Shown in pieces: positions 1 to 10,011 of a stretch of DNA of 41,757 nucleotides (within the stretch, counting starts at the first letter, position 1; each line of letters begins with the position of its first letter). Source of the stretch: a virus; the IMG/VR virus record IMGVR_UViG_3300025141_009213, positions 1-41,757 of that record; one strand, written 5' to 3'. The position numbers were made by a program, and so were the translations under genes. The notes beneath the pieces were generated by a model. The model was not told the DNA's origin, made no database searches, and saw only the letters and a program-made list of their open reading frames with translations.

Positions 1-85
1 TTGAGTGTAATTAGATGTTATCTAACTATGCTTAATGCCTAGCATGATAACATCGTCCCTAAAACTAATTTTAACATAGCCCCTA

Positions 86-3000
86 TTATCTTGCGTTTGA
101 ATATTTAAAAGGCGACTCAGCCCAGGCTGCGAATATTTGTGTTTTTGCACTATTATTATTACCTGTTGAGGTAGCTCTGATTTTGAAACCATTGGATGTA
201 AAATCAATCCAATCTGTCGAAGTTTCTGCAGTGTTGGCGTCTGCGTTAAGTATCTCACCAAGTGGATTATATGATGATCTATCTTTATCCATCATAAACC
301 AACTATTATCTTGATCAGCATTTTTGATTATTACTAGTGCAGGTCTAAACCCACACCATACGAACGGACCATCAGGATCACCATTGCCTTCATACGATCC
401 GAATTTACTGAAGCCTTCCACCGGAGCCCAGCAGTAGGCGATATAGTCATCAGAACCACTAACAAGAGCGCTACTACCAACGGTAAATGTAGTACTAGAA
501 ACAGCTTTAATAAATGTATTTGAACCGCTAGTTGATTTTGCGTCAGTATTGTTGAGATTGATAACGTCACTAGCGCCAAAGCCGTCAAAATAGACGTTCC
601 AATCTGAAGAGCTATCTCTGTTTTTAGTGATAATTAGATGTGGGCTGGCTGATAGCGAATGCCCGATCGTATCGCCGTCTGATGTATTTCCATAAGTAAC
701 AATCGAGAACCCTGCCGTGGTGTTGGCTTTGTATTCTGATGCGATTGATGGTAGATTATAAGTAACACCTGAGTCAATCAGTAGCTTACCATCAATCTTC
801 ACCCATTTCAATCTAGAAGATCCACCATTACCTTGAATAGCGATCTCAGTTAATGATGCTGGAATAGTACCAGTTACAGTAACTTCACGGAAGCCACCAT
901 CAGCTGTTTGATCTACAGCTACATCAGTTCCATTAAGCTTAATTATACTGCTAGGGCATGAGTACTCAGTAGAGAAACTGATTGACGTTACGTTACTAAG
1001 TGCAGAAGAGAACTCTAGATAAATCCATGTGCCAGCTATACCTGTCTTACCATATATGAAGTTTGTTTGATCAGCATCAAACGGGTCTGTGTTAGATCCA
1101 TAGCCCATAGTAGTTGTACGGCCACTAGCTGAGTAGGTTGTGGTTGCAGTATCAGCTGTCTTCATACCGCTAGACCATGTTTGATCTTTGTTAAGAGCTA
1201 CACTATTCAAACTACCAACACTTACTGCAGTCGTGTTAGCGGCATCTCCAGCATTCCAGGCCCAGGCTACATAACTATCGTTATCTTTATTAACAGTATC
1301 ATCATTATCACTAAGGTTGAACGTATTCCCACTGAATCCACCAAATCTTCCTGAGCCTTCTGTCCAAACACCGTTAGTGTATAAATGATAGTTGCCACGA
1401 ACGGCATCGGCAAGGATGTGGTCATTTGCTATACCTCTATTCTTAATCCAGACCATATCGAGAGGAAGACCTGCATCTACATCGCGATCGGTAGAATCAT
1501 CACCGTCATATAGTACGACATCAAAATGCTCGCTTGGATCATCAATCAATGGATTGTCTAAGTTGAAAGTATTCAGTGCTTTATAGTCAGTTGGTAGGTT
1601 ATCGAAGGTACGTTGGCCAAAGTTTGCATTCCACGTAGTTCCGTTGTAGCCAGTCACCATAAAGAAGTAAGGGCCAGACGTTAAACCCGAATAAGCTTGC
1701 CCTTGTGTTGAGTCATTTTTATAAAACGTTAAGGTTCCATTGTCAGCATCAAAGGCGACACCAATGACATCACCTGTTGTATAACTAGCTCCATAAGCAA
1801 CCTCCGCCGTACTGTTTGATTGTTTATTGCCGGAATTAACATAACCCCAAGTATTAGTACCTCCTATATTTACTGTCAAACTTGCAGCACTAGTCCCCAA
1901 ACCTATATAAGCTGCTCCTCCAATCGCTTCAAGAGTGCCTTCAAAGTACCATTTACCAGAAGAAACAGCAAATGTGGATCGAGTATTTCTAAATTCAGAT
2001 GTTCCTGCTGACGAGAAATCTAAATTACCGTTTGCCAATGTGCCAGAGGCAGCGGTATCCAACGGATTCCACGTCGCGTAATTACCACCACCATTCAATT
2101 CATTATCGTAAGGTGCTCCAGGTGTATCGGCTAGGAGGTCAAGGTTTTCGCCATTTGACCTCTGGTCTGTAGCTGCTGCGTCTCCGATTGCTGTTACTGG
2201 ATCTATTAATATTGTAGACCCATCAATACGAATGGCACCTATTTGTCCACCATTTGTTCCTGTTAATGTGTTGAAATTTCCAGTAAATCCCAAATCAACC
2301 CATGTTGTTCCTGTTCCGCTATTAACAGCACTCCCACCATTTACAGTATAATCTCTTGCAGATACATTTGAAGAAAAGTAAACTTCCAGTGATGTTGATA
2401 CAGTAATTCCACCAATAGAAGTTATATCAAAAGTTATTGTGTTGCCACCAGGAGAATAAAGGTTACTTATATTTCCATCAAAAAGTTTGTAAGATTCTGA
2501 ACCATCAGAGTCGTCAGGACTGGAAAGGAAACGACTCCACACAGTTCCATCATTAATACCACTAATGTGTGGAGATACCGCAGCAGCACCAGCAGAAGTA
2601 TTTGACTGACAGCACAGAAGTTTTGTGTTGGTTACATTTGTGAGTGGTGTTGTTGGTGGTGTGAAGTTTGATGTGTAAAGTGCGGTTCCTTTGATAATAC
2701 GGAAGTCGGAAATAAAACCAAGCGTATGTTCATAGGCTCCAGCTAAACCAGCTCCAATAGTGGCACTATCATTAGTATAATTTTGAGAGTTTGTACCAGT
2801 TCCGTCGTTTACACCATTAATAAAGCTCTTTAATGAAGTTCCACTTCTTGTAATTGCTATATGTACCCAACCTTCAGGAACTCCATTAGTCCAAGTTAAT
2901 TGCTGACCATTACTATACAGGTAAAGTCTTCTGCTACTAGAATCTTCAAATATACCTATATTAAACCCACTTGTTGTACCAGCTCCTCCTCTAGTAGCAA

Positions 3001-4714
3001 ATAATGTGTTATGACTTGCTCTTCCGTCATTGGGGCGGAATACATACATTTCAATAGTAAAATCACCAGTTCCAAAAGCATAATCAGAACTAGTTCCGAG
3101 ATCCAAATAATCACCAGTACCATCAAACTCGACACAAGGCGTAAGTGTTTCAGAAGCTACTAAATTATTCTCATGCCAATGATTCTCGTTGCCGCTGCTG
3201 TCGTATCCGATTGCTGTGTGGTTTAGAAGCTCCTTGCCATCAACGTAGATTCCACCTCCGTAGATTACTGCGTTGTTATTAGCAGATTGAGAAGTCATTC
3301 TAATCTTCTTAAGTGGTGATATTACTCCAGTAATTTGAGTAATTCCAGCTGAAGCTGGTGCAGGTAATTGTGAAGTCACATCAACTTCAATGTCATTACC
3401 ACCAGTCAAGAACATCCCAGCACCGTTTTGATAACCGGCAATCTCTAATGTTGAAGTAAACGGTATAGGAGTGGTGAAGGTTAAAGATGTCTCACCTCCA
3501 GTAGTATTCTCAGCCCTAAAAGATGTGGCAGTGTTACCATCAAATACATTGCTCCAAGGACCATAATTGCCGCTGTCTGATGTACCGGTCACTACTCCAT
3601 CACTATAAGTAGTCCCAGTTTCAGCCGGGTCCATCGCAAGGTGGAATGAGTTATCAACAGCATCATCAACTAGGATATGTCCATCAATTTCAACAGCAGA
3701 AAGTGAATTCTGAATATTACCAGGTGTTGTATCAATTGCTAATGAATTTAGAGTAAGTGGATAAGTTACTCCAGTAGGAGATATCCATTTGTGACTACCA
3801 TCTGCATCACAAGCATATTCTGTTCCATTAATTTCGATTTTATCATTTGACGTCCAATTTCCATATATTCTAATAGTATTACTTGCAGTTATACTGGCAC
3901 CCGAAAATAGTGTAAGTGTGCCAACACTGAAACTAGCATAATTGGCCGAAGACCATGTTGAAACACCATTAAATACGTTAGTTATTGAACCCGAATAAAT
4001 CAAATTGGTGTTTGACGCACTATCACTCCAAGTAGTCCCATCATTTACTGTATGCCAAGCAGACGTGCTGTGTGTGTATTCCTTAGGAACCCATTGACCA
4101 GTATCTTCGTCTTCTTCAGCGAATGACGTAGGGTCTAAAGCAAGGCCATCGACGAAGTTTACGTCTGCTATTAGGCCGTCAAAATGTCTACCAGTAGAAT
4201 AAAAGCTACCTATAGAATGAGCAATATTGTTATTAACAAATCCGTCATGATTTTGTGAGGGGTTAGTTCGCTGGCTTCCAGTATCTTCCACACCATTGAT
4301 ATAGATTCTTATCCGCTGATCTGCGGTAGCATTTATTGTGTCAAACACAGCAACGATGTGATACCAAGCAGAAGGATCTCTAAATGCTGCTGTGGTAATT
4401 ATTCGAGCGTTGTATCCACTGTTGTAGTCATAAAATTCAATTGTATTGTCAGATTTAAACCTAATTGAACCTTCTGAAGCTCCTGCTGATCCAGCACAAA
4501 ACAAGGTTGGATATGATCCAGACAAGTTGCTCCTCTTTACCCAACCACTCCAGGTCCACGTCTTCCTATTACCAGCACTAGTTGGCGTCCTATTTGAATA
4601 AGCCGAATCATCACTGTTGAATCTCGTCGAACGTTCTAGGTTGTAAGGATCACCACCACCACCTACAGCACCTGAGGCACCCGCAAGGATACCTGTATTA
4701 CTTAGTACAGACAT
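86..4714 (-). CDS. Giant tail fibre / receptor-binding protein with LamG-like and SPRY domains
   Basis: A 1542-residue protein, probably a host-recognition fibre or adhesin at the virion tail. Two concanavalin/LamG-like segments are visible at roughly residues 50-200 (WTWSGWVKRS, AWYHIVAVFD, IYINGVED) and 530-680 (FDGTGDYLDLG, FTIEMYVFRP, WVHIAITRSGT, FINGV). A SPRY-like domain lies at about 916-1036 (GKWYFEGTLE, GDVIGVAFDADNGTLTFYKN). The C-terminal third holds diverged modules of the kind seen in marine phage tail proteins (MVWIKNRG, LIITKNRD, FRPALVIIKNAD, ending in FAAWAESPF). Its ATG overlaps the stop of the preceding fibre gene by one base (TAATG), so the two are probably translationally coupled. 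The family resemblance is established for cyanophages; the receptor role is inference. Confidence 0.8.
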   Translation of the reverse strand: MSVLSNTGILAGASGAVGGGGDPYNLERSTRFNSDDSAYSNRTPTSAGNRKTWTWSGWVKRSNLSGSYPTLFCAGSAGASEGSIRFKSDNTIEFYDYNSGYNARIITTAAFRDPSAWYHIVAVFDTINATADQRIRIYINGVEDTGSQRTNPSQNHDGFVNNNIAHSIGSFYSTGRHFDGLIADVNFVDGLALDPTSFAEEDEDTGQWVPKEYTHSTSAWHTVNDGTTWSDSASNTNLIYSGSITNVFNGVSTWSSANYASFSVGTLTLFSGASITASNTIRIYGNWTSNDKIEINGTEYACDADGSHKWISPTGVTYPLTLNSLAIDTTPGNIQNSLSAVEIDGHILVDDAVDNSFHLAMDPAETGTTYSDGVVTGTSDSGNYGPWSNVFDGNTATSFRAENTTGGETSLTFTTPIPFTSTLEIAGYQNGAGMFLTGGNDIEVDVTSQLPAPASAGITQITGVISPLKKIRMTSQSANNNAVIYGGGIYVDGKELLNHTAIGYDSSGNENHWHENNLVASETLTPCVEFDGTGDYLDLGTSSDYAFGTGDFTIEMYVFRPNDGRASHNTLFATRGGAGTTSGFNIGIFEDSSSRRLYLYSNGQQLTWTNGVPEGWVHIAITRSGTSLKSFINGVNDGTGTNSQNYTNDSATIGAGLAGAYEHTLGFISDFRIIKGTALYTSNFTPPTTPLTNVTNTKLLCCQSNTSAGAAAVSPHISGINDGTVWSRFLSSPDDSDGSESYKLFDGNISNLYSPGGNTITFDITSIGGITVSTSLEVYFSSNVSARDYTVNGGSAVNSGTGTTWVDLGFTGNFNTLTGTNGGQIGAIRIDGSTILIDPVTAIGDAAATDQRSNGENLDLLADTPGAPYDNELNGGGNYATWNPLDTAASGTLANGNLDFSSAGTSEFRNTRSTFAVSSGKWYFEGTLEAIGGAAYIGLGTSAASLTVNIGGTNTWGYVNSGNKQSNSTAEVAYGASYTTGDVIGVAFDADNGTLTFYKNDSTQGQAYSGLTSGPYFFMVTGYNGTTWNANFGQRTFDNLPTDYKALNTFNLDNPLIDDPSEHFDVVLYDGDDSTDRDVDAGLPLDMVWIKNRGIANDHILADAVRGNYHLYTNGVWTEGSGRFGGFSGNTFNLSDNDDTVNKDNDSYVAWAWNAGDAANTTAVSVGSLNSVALNKDQTWSSGMKTADTATTTYSASGRTTTMGYGSNTDPFDADQTNFIYGKTGIAGTWIYLEFSSALSNVTSISFSTEYSCPSSIIKLNGTDVAVDQTADGGFREVTVTGTIPASLTEIAIQGNGGSSRLKWVKIDGKLLIDSGVTYNLPSIASEYKANTTAGFSIVTYGNTSDGDTIGHSLSASPHLIITKNRDSSSDWNVYFDGFGASDVINLNNTDAKSTSGSNTFIKAVSSTTFTVGSSALVSGSDDYIAYCWAPVEGFSKFGSYEGNGDPDGPFVWCGFRPALVIIKNADQDNSWFMMDKDRSSYNPLGEILNADANTAETSTDWIDFTSNGFKIRATSTGNNNSAKTQIFAAWAESPFKYSNAR

Positions 4715-6816
4715 TATTTGACATCCAGTGTTACTACCGCATGAATCTTATTAGACGCTGCTAATGCATAATCTATACGATCAACTGCTGCTGCTGTAGT
4801 GCTTAGTGTTGGTGCAGTTCCACCAGCCCATTTCCAATCCGCATGGTACGCAAGGGTTCTAGATCCTGTACCATCTTGTGTAATAAAGATTGAACCTGAT
4901 TGACCTGCTACTTGGTTGCTTGGTTGACCAAGTGTTCTGTTACCTGCAAGAGTTAAGCTGAAATTGTTACTAGAGTTAAAATCAACAGCAACTGTAGCTG
5001 CATCAGTCAAGGCTGTAATAGTACCTCGCTGTGCTCCTGTCCATGTCTGATCACTGGCTAAAACAGCATCACCGGCACCTTTTGCATTTAGCTGCGTCTG
5101 AATGTTAGATGTAACACCATCACTGTAATTCAATTCTGCTGTAGTGGCTGTTACTCCATCTAATAGATTCAGTTCAGTAGCAGTAGAAGTAACTCCATCT
5201 AAGATGTTTACTTCAGCTGTAGTAGCTGTTACTCCATCTAGTACTTCAACTTCTGTTGCAGTTAGTAGAGCTAAAGCCGTAGCTGCTCCTGTCTGACAAC
5301 TAGATAGTGCTGTTAGGTCAGCATCAGTAGTTTGTTTCGCATCTAGTTGAGTTTGAATATTTGATGTAACACCATCACTGTAATTCAATTCTGCTGTAGT
5401 GGCTGTTACTCCATCTAATAGATTCAGTTCAGTAGCAGTAGAAGTAACTCCATCTAAGATGTTTACTTCAGCTGTAGTAGCTGTTACTCCATCTAGTACT
5501 TCAACTTCTGTTGCAGTTAGTAGAGCTAAAGCCGTAGCTGCTCCTGTCTGACAACTAGATAGTGCTGTTAAATTAGCATTAGTAGCTTGTCCCGCATCTA
5601 GTTGAGTTTGAATATTTGATGTAACGCCATCGATGTAATTCAGTTCAGCTGTAGTAGCTGTTACTCCATCTAGAAGATTTAACTCAGTAGCTGTAGCTGT
5701 AACACCATCAAGGATATTCAACTCAGCAGGGGTTGATGTAACCTGAGTGGAACTATCAGCTGCAAGTACAGGTATACATCCAGACTGATTCGGAATCTTA
5801 ATTGTATGATCAGCTGTTGGATCAATGATGGTTAGAACAGTTTCATACTCATTTGCTGTAAGTCCTTCAAACTTAATAGCATTAGCTGCCTCCATCGTTA
5901 CAGTATCAACTACTGTGCTAGAACCTTGTACACTTAGATCACCTGTAATATATAAATTACGAAGGCCAGTCAAGTCTTTATTACCGTCTGTGATTAGAGC
6001 TTTTGAAGCGGATACAGTTCCTGCTGATACACCGTCTAATGTATTTAGTTCAGCAGTGGTAGCTGTTACGCCATCTAAAAGGTTTAACTCAGTAGTAGTA
6101 GAAGTGACTCCATCTAAAAGATTTAGTTCAGCAGTTGTAGAAGTTACGCCATCTAAAATGTTTACTTCAGCAGTGGTAGCTGTTACGCCATCTAGTACTT
6201 CAACTTCTGTTGCAGTTAGTAGAGCAATTGCTGAAGCGGCTCCTGTTTGACAACTGGATAGTGATGTTAGATCAGCGTCACTTGTTTGCTTAGCATCTAA
6301 CTGTGTTTGAACATTCGAAGTAACACCATCAACATAGTTAATCTCAGTAGTTGAAGCTGTTACGCCATCAAGTAAATTAAGCTCTGTTGTTGTAACAGTT
6401 GCACCATCTAAAACTCCAATTTCACTTGATGTTAGTGCAGCTAGAGCAGATGCTCCCCCACTTTGACAACTAGATAGTGATGCTAAATCAGCACTCTGGG
6501 CTTGTACAGTTGTGCCGACTTCATCAGCAATCTCCGCCACAACAAAGGCTGTTGTTGCAACTTGCGTTGTGTTTGTCGATACAGAAGCTGTTGGAGCGGC
6601 TGGTGTTCCTGTGAATGTCGGGCTTGCTAGGTTAGCTTTTGATGCATCAGCGGTAGCTCCAGTTTCTACTAAAGATGAACTTACTTTTACCTTTAGTTTA
6701 CTTGTCGTAGAATCCCATACAATTTCACCTTCCTGAATGTCAGAGACGCTATTCGATAAATTAGTTGTTGATCCTCTGGCTAGCCTTACCGGAGTCCTAG
6801 TAGTTGGTGTAGTCAT
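4714..6816 (-). CDS. Tail fibre protein with DGVT repeats
   Basis: A 700-residue fibre. The N-terminus (TTPTTRTPVRLARGSTTNLS, then EGEIVWDSTTSKLKV) is the kind of attachment segment found in marine phage fibres. Most of the rest is tandem 13-15 residue units of the form LDGVTATTAELN, which in related phage fibres form an extended beta-rich shaft. Spacers containing NIQTQLDAKQ and ALSSCQTGAA recur every 85 residues in the second half. The C-terminus (SGSIFITQDGTGSRTL, then a W-K-W motif) is a beta-structured tip-like domain. It overlaps the upstream gene by four bases (ATGA) and the downstream gene by one, so the three fibre genes form one translational unit. Confidence 0.82.
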   Translation of the reverse strand: MTTPTTRTPVRLARGSTTNLSNSVSDIQEGEIVWDSTTSKLKVKVSSSLVETGATADASKANLASPTFTGTPAAPTASVSTNTTQVATTAFVVAEIADEVGTTVQAQSADLASLSSCQSGGASALAALTSSEIGVLDGATVTTTELNLLDGVTASTTEINYVDGVTSNVQTQLDAKQTSDADLTSLSSCQTGAASAIALLTATEVEVLDGVTATTAEVNILDGVTSTTAELNLLDGVTSTTTELNLLDGVTATTAELNTLDGVSAGTVSASKALITDGNKDLTGLRNLYITGDLSVQGSSTVVDTVTMEAANAIKFEGLTANEYETVLTIIDPTADHTIKIPNQSGCIPVLAADSSTQVTSTPAELNILDGVTATATELNLLDGVTATTAELNYIDGVTSNIQTQLDAGQATNANLTALSSCQTGAATALALLTATEVEVLDGVTATTAEVNILDGVTSTATELNLLDGVTATTAELNYSDGVTSNIQTQLDAKQTTDADLTALSSCQTGAATALALLTATEVEVLDGVTATTAEVNILDGVTSTATELNLLDGVTATTAELNYSDGVTSNIQTQLNAKGAGDAVLASDQTWTGAQRGTITALTDAATVAVDFNSSNNFSLTLAGNRTLGQPSNQVAGQSGSIFITQDGTGSRTLAYHADWKWAGGTAPTLSTTAAAVDRIDYALAASNKIHAVVTLDVK
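5111..5565 (-). repeat. 255-bp-period tandem repeat inside the fibre gene
   Basis: About 200 bases starting at 5111 recur without visible mismatch starting at 5366, a period of 255 bases or 85 codons. A more diverged third copy lies further upstream in the gene (about 6180-6340). Synonymous positions are identical between the two copies, which points to recent duplication or ongoing recombination in the shaft region. Confidence 0.8.
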
Positions 6817-7643
6817 GATCCGAAATCTCCTCCGTTAATGTCTTGAGAGTTTGTAACTAATGAAGCTCCTGAATCAAAGCTGCCACCATCAATGATGATT
6901 GCTCCGAGGTTGTCCCAGCTCAATGTGCCAGAACCATCTGTAACTAGTCCTTGTCCTGATGCTCCGTCAGTGGCAGGGAGTGTGAATGATAGGTTTGATG
7001 CAATTGTTGTTGGTGCTTTAATACCAAAGTAATTACTGCTATCGGCATCAGATAGTTTGACTGAACCTTGGTCATAAACAATCAAGTCACCAGTTGAATC
7101 AATCTTTAAACGTGTATCACTACCATTTATAAATGATAGCCCTCCACTACTGTCCTGCTTGATGTTATGAATATTACCATTACACTCTAGTTTGACATTG
7201 CTATAAGCAGCATTGCCGCCAGACAACTCAATTTGAGCTACCTGACTTGTTCCACTATTATCAGTGTTTTCAATCTTCAATCCACCAGCACTATTAGTCG
7301 ATCGTTTGATATGTATATCAGTATCTGGTGTTGTTGACATACCAACGCCAACGCTGCCCGTTACATAACACTGTGTACCTACAGTTGAACTGCCATTGAT
7401 AGTCTGGTTGCCAGTAACTGTTTCATTGCCTGAAATAGTTACGGCGCCGCTGATTGTTCCGCCACTAGATGAATACAATCCGCTGGTCAAATTGACCATG
7501 GCGTTGTTACTGTCTTTTAAGAATAAAGCGGGATCATCAGCGTTGTAATTAATTGCTATCTCCCCATATTCCATATCTACTGGATCTGGTACTTTCGCAG
7601 CTCCACCTTGGAGTACATTACTCCGTTTTAACTGTAACTTCAT
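6813..7643 (-). CDS. Tail fibre-like virion protein
   Basis: A 276-residue protein. The N-terminus (MKLQLKRSNVLQGG, then MEYGEIAINYNADDPALFLKD) is a recurring signature of cyanophage fibre and adhesin proteins, where a peptide close to 'GELAVNYN..DPALFIKD' begins the fibre. The middle is rich in short beta repeats (GAVTISGNETVTGNQTING), and the C-terminus contains GQGLVTDGSGTLSWDN, also typical of phage fibres. It is followed by the DGVT fibre with a four-base overlap. It may be the base of the fibre or a short fibre; which one cannot be told from sequence. Confidence 0.75.
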   Translation of the reverse strand: MKLQLKRSNVLQGGAAKVPDPVDMEYGEIAINYNADDPALFLKDSNNAMVNLTSGLYSSSGGTISGAVTISGNETVTGNQTINGSSTVGTQCYVTGSVGVGMSTTPDTDIHIKRSTNSAGGLKIENTDNSGTSQVAQIELSGGNAAYSNVKLECNGNIHNIKQDSSGGLSFINGSDTRLKIDSTGDLIVYDQGSVKLSDADSSNYFGIKAPTTIASNLSFTLPATDGASGQGLVTDGSGTLSWDNLGAIIIDGGSFDSGASLVTNSQDINGGDFGS

Positions 7644-7690
7644 ATGCTAAAAAGCAATTGGACCTTAGGTTAATAAACCCGTGTATTTAA

Positions 7691-7698
7691 CTATTCTA
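7691..7698 (-). promoter_or_regulatory. TAGAATAG motif, candidate -10 element for the fibre genes
   Basis: Minus-strand TAGAATAG lies 48 bases before the fibre ATG at 7643, in the 72-base gap after the 594-residue gene. It is one of about ten such motifs placed just upstream of minus-strand genes. Confidence 0.4.
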
Positions 7699-7715
7699 GC
7701 GATTTACTTTGCTCC

Positions 7716-9500
7716 TTAATAGTTTGAATTCAGCATGACATAAGCAGTCTCGATATCATCTAAATTTAGACCAGCTGCTAATGCGTAAACAAGCTCCACT
7801 GTTGTGATTCCTAAACGTTCTATTGAAGCTATGTTTTGTGCATTATTTTCTTTTATGTCCGCTTCTAACTTCTCTTCAAAAGCTTTACGAACTTCTACCG
7901 TAGGGTAGCTGTTGGGCTCCTTTATTTTTAAGCTGTCCATAAACATAGTTGCGATTGTATGCTTGCACATCTTGAATCCCAGTCGATGCCTTCTATCTTC
8001 CCAACTTTGAACGATACCAGCTGCCTGATTTAGACCTAAGGCTAAGAAGTCAGATTCACTCATTACTGTAGGCAGTGGGTAACGTGCTTGTCTATTAGCT
8101 ACTGCTCCATCAGCACCTTGTGTCTCCGGCATCCTTATCTGTGATTTACTATAGTCAGGACAACTACAGCAGTACACATCAGCTGGTTTAAGTTGATTCC
8201 CGCTAGTGAACACTTCATCCATCCATGGATCAACATCAGTATCTTTTCGATACCAACTTGGAGCACCTACTGCACCTAACTTATGATATGAAACACTGTC
8301 ATACTCATCTAATACAGTCTTTGTGAAACTGTGATCAGCAATCGTGAGGTATCCATTAGCGTTTGAAGCGTATAGTGTCAAGGTTCCATCAAATGGAATT
8401 GATGTTATCTCTACTTGATTCCCTACTATCAGCAGGGAATTAATAGTGAATGGCATTACAGAAAATGCAACGGTACTTACTTCTGTTTCTACTACATCTC
8501 CTGTTAAGTACTGCTTACCAAAAAACCTTTGATACTGTTCCTTCAGGAATTTATAATTACCATTTAATGTGAAAGAAGCATTCGTCGTATCGTAAAGTTT
8601 CGGTAAAGCTGCTATGTCATACAGCGACGGTGGTAAGTCGGTTCTGTCTAGAATTTCAAATTCTTGAGAACTTCCAGTATGTTCAGCACTAACTTGAAAG
8701 TCATAAGCGTCATCTGAAAATACTTCATTACTCAGTGACTGCTCTACAAAGAAATCTTTTAGATAACCAATCTCGCCAACTAATGACTGGACGTTATTAT
8801 TGTTGTTAATAACATGTGTTGTAGCAAGCACCTCGGATAACGGAACACTTACTGTCAGTGTTGTGGTGTTTTGTGGATATGATTTACCAACATATATTGC
8901 AGGCCTTTTATTAGCTGTTAATACATTTGTAATTGTCGCTTCTGTCTCTCCATCTGTTATCCGTTCATTTACCATACGCCTTAACGCACTATTAAAGCTT
9001 CCCTGGATCCATACTTCTCCATATGCCCTGTTGTCTGAATCTACATCTGGATCATTTAGAACTTCACTTATAGTCCCAAGATTTGGTGGATTTACATTCG
9101 CCCTTTTGACTACATAATGATTCCTTGTGTCAGCCCTCTTTGTCGGATATCTAAAGCTTGTAAACTTTACATCCATCTCTTCAGGAGTACCCTGATACAG
9201 CTTTGATGTAATCTCCTGAGTAACAGGATCTCCATCACTGTCAACTACTATCTTGTTGTCTGTATCCCTTTCATATAGTTTTTCCCATGAGCCTTGATAG
9301 TAATACTCTAGGCCTCGTCGCCACTTCGCCCAAGTACTATCTAAGTCGTATTTTTCAATAACACTTCTATGAACTGATGATCCATATCTTCTATCACTTG
9401 GGTATGTACCAGCAGCAGATTTCTTAGCACTTTTATTTACCCGTGTACTTACACCATTGAATGCCTTTGATTTACCAAAACCATTCTGTTTTCTAGGCAT
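7716..9500 (-). CDS. Virion structural protein with C-terminal SWIM-type zinc finger (unknown role)
   Basis: A 594-residue protein in the capsid-to-tail gene run. The N-terminus is basic (RKQNGFGKSKAF, RVNKSAKKSA) and is followed by a long mixed alpha/beta body without a motif I recognise. Near the C-terminus there is C445-S-C447 followed 64 residues later by C512-K-H514 (YCCSCPDYSK ... FKMCKHTIATMF). This matches the CxC...CxH spacing and flanking residues (CPDY, CKH) of SWIM zinc fingers. SWIM fingers bind DNA or protein. Its position, directly before the fibres, suggests a tail, nozzle or adaptor component. The structural role is inferred from position only; the finger is seen in the sequence. 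Confidence 0.6.
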   Translation of the reverse strand: MPRKQNGFGKSKAFNGVSTRVNKSAKKSAAGTYPSDRRYGSSVHRSVIEKYDLDSTWAKWRRGLEYYYQGSWEKLYERDTDNKIVVDSDGDPVTQEITSKLYQGTPEEMDVKFTSFRYPTKRADTRNHYVVKRANVNPPNLGTISEVLNDPDVDSDNRAYGEVWIQGSFNSALRRMVNERITDGETEATITNVLTANKRPAIYVGKSYPQNTTTLTVSVPLSEVLATTHVINNNNNVQSLVGEIGYLKDFFVEQSLSNEVFSDDAYDFQVSAEHTGSSQEFEILDRTDLPPSLYDIAALPKLYDTTNASFTLNGNYKFLKEQYQRFFGKQYLTGDVVETEVSTVAFSVMPFTINSLLIVGNQVEITSIPFDGTLTLYASNANGYLTIADHSFTKTVLDEYDSVSYHKLGAVGAPSWYRKDTDVDPWMDEVFTSGNQLKPADVYCCSCPDYSKSQIRMPETQGADGAVANRQARYPLPTVMSESDFLALGLNQAAGIVQSWEDRRHRLGFKMCKHTIATMFMDSLKIKEPNSYPTVEVRKAFEEKLEADIKENNAQNIASIERLGITTVELVYALAAGLNLDDIETAYVMLNSNY

Positions 9501-9976
9501 TAGTACCAGCCGCCTTGAACTCCTATCAAGGGACCATCAGTCAAATTACTTGTGGACTGACGTGCTGCCCATAGTGTCTTTCCTTTTGGTACATACAATG
9601 CACGTAGCTGAGCAGTGGATCCTGCTTGAGCAACAGGTGCAAGGATGTTGGGCATAGCTGTCCATTGAGTAACTGCTGCCACACTTGTGCCACTAGTGAA
9701 TTTACCAATAAAAACACCTTCAGTCGGTCGCAAGTAGTCAGTAGAGCTAGTCAGATAAAGGTTGATCGTTGCTGCTGTAGTACTACGAGCAATTGAATAA
9801 ATATCTTCAATGATTGCACCATCTGTATTTACAGCATTAACTAGCAGTGTCGCAGTGTTCGTGCCCTGAATATCAGGTGACGAAGCATGACCAATACTCG
9901 ATGTATCCAGATTGACCACCTCATGCAGTACGTGGTCCACTAGTAATGGTTGTTTATTAGAGGATGTTGTTGCCAT
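9500..9976 (-). CDS. Predicted virion protein, unknown function
   Basis: A 158-residue protein dominated by short beta-strand-like segments and small residues (SSIGHASSPDIQGTNTATLL, TAATINLYLTSSTDYLRP, APVAQAGSTAQLRALYVPKG). It has no signal peptide, membrane segment or catalytic motif. Composition and position, between small accessory genes and the SWIM-finger gene, suggest a tail or head-tail interface protein. Its stop overlaps the next start by one base (TAATG). No family was recognised. Confidence 0.6.
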   Translation of the reverse strand: MATTSSNKQPLLVDHVLHEVVNLDTSSIGHASSPDIQGTNTATLLVNAVNTDGAIIEDIYSIARSTTAATINLYLTSSTDYLRPTEGVFIGKFTSGTSVAAVTQWTAMPNILAPVAQAGSTAQLRALYVPKGKTLWAARQSTSNLTDGPLIGVQGGWY

Positions 9977-10011
9977 TATTTTAACCTGATAATGTTCTTA
10001 ATTTAATTGAA

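Noticed and set aside
12-54. Inverted repeats near the left edge (TAGAT-GTT-ATCTA and GTTATC...GATAAC) as a terminator for the fibre operon
   Set aside because: Stems are short and AT-rich with no T-tract on the minus strand. The first 85 bases hold no other recognisable feature.
5825-6250. Plus-strand 141-codon frame opposite the fibre repeats (and 6512-6736)
   Set aside because: A mirror image of the DGVT repeats (VTPSKRFNSVVVEVTPSKRF). It is an antisense shadow of a repetitive gene.
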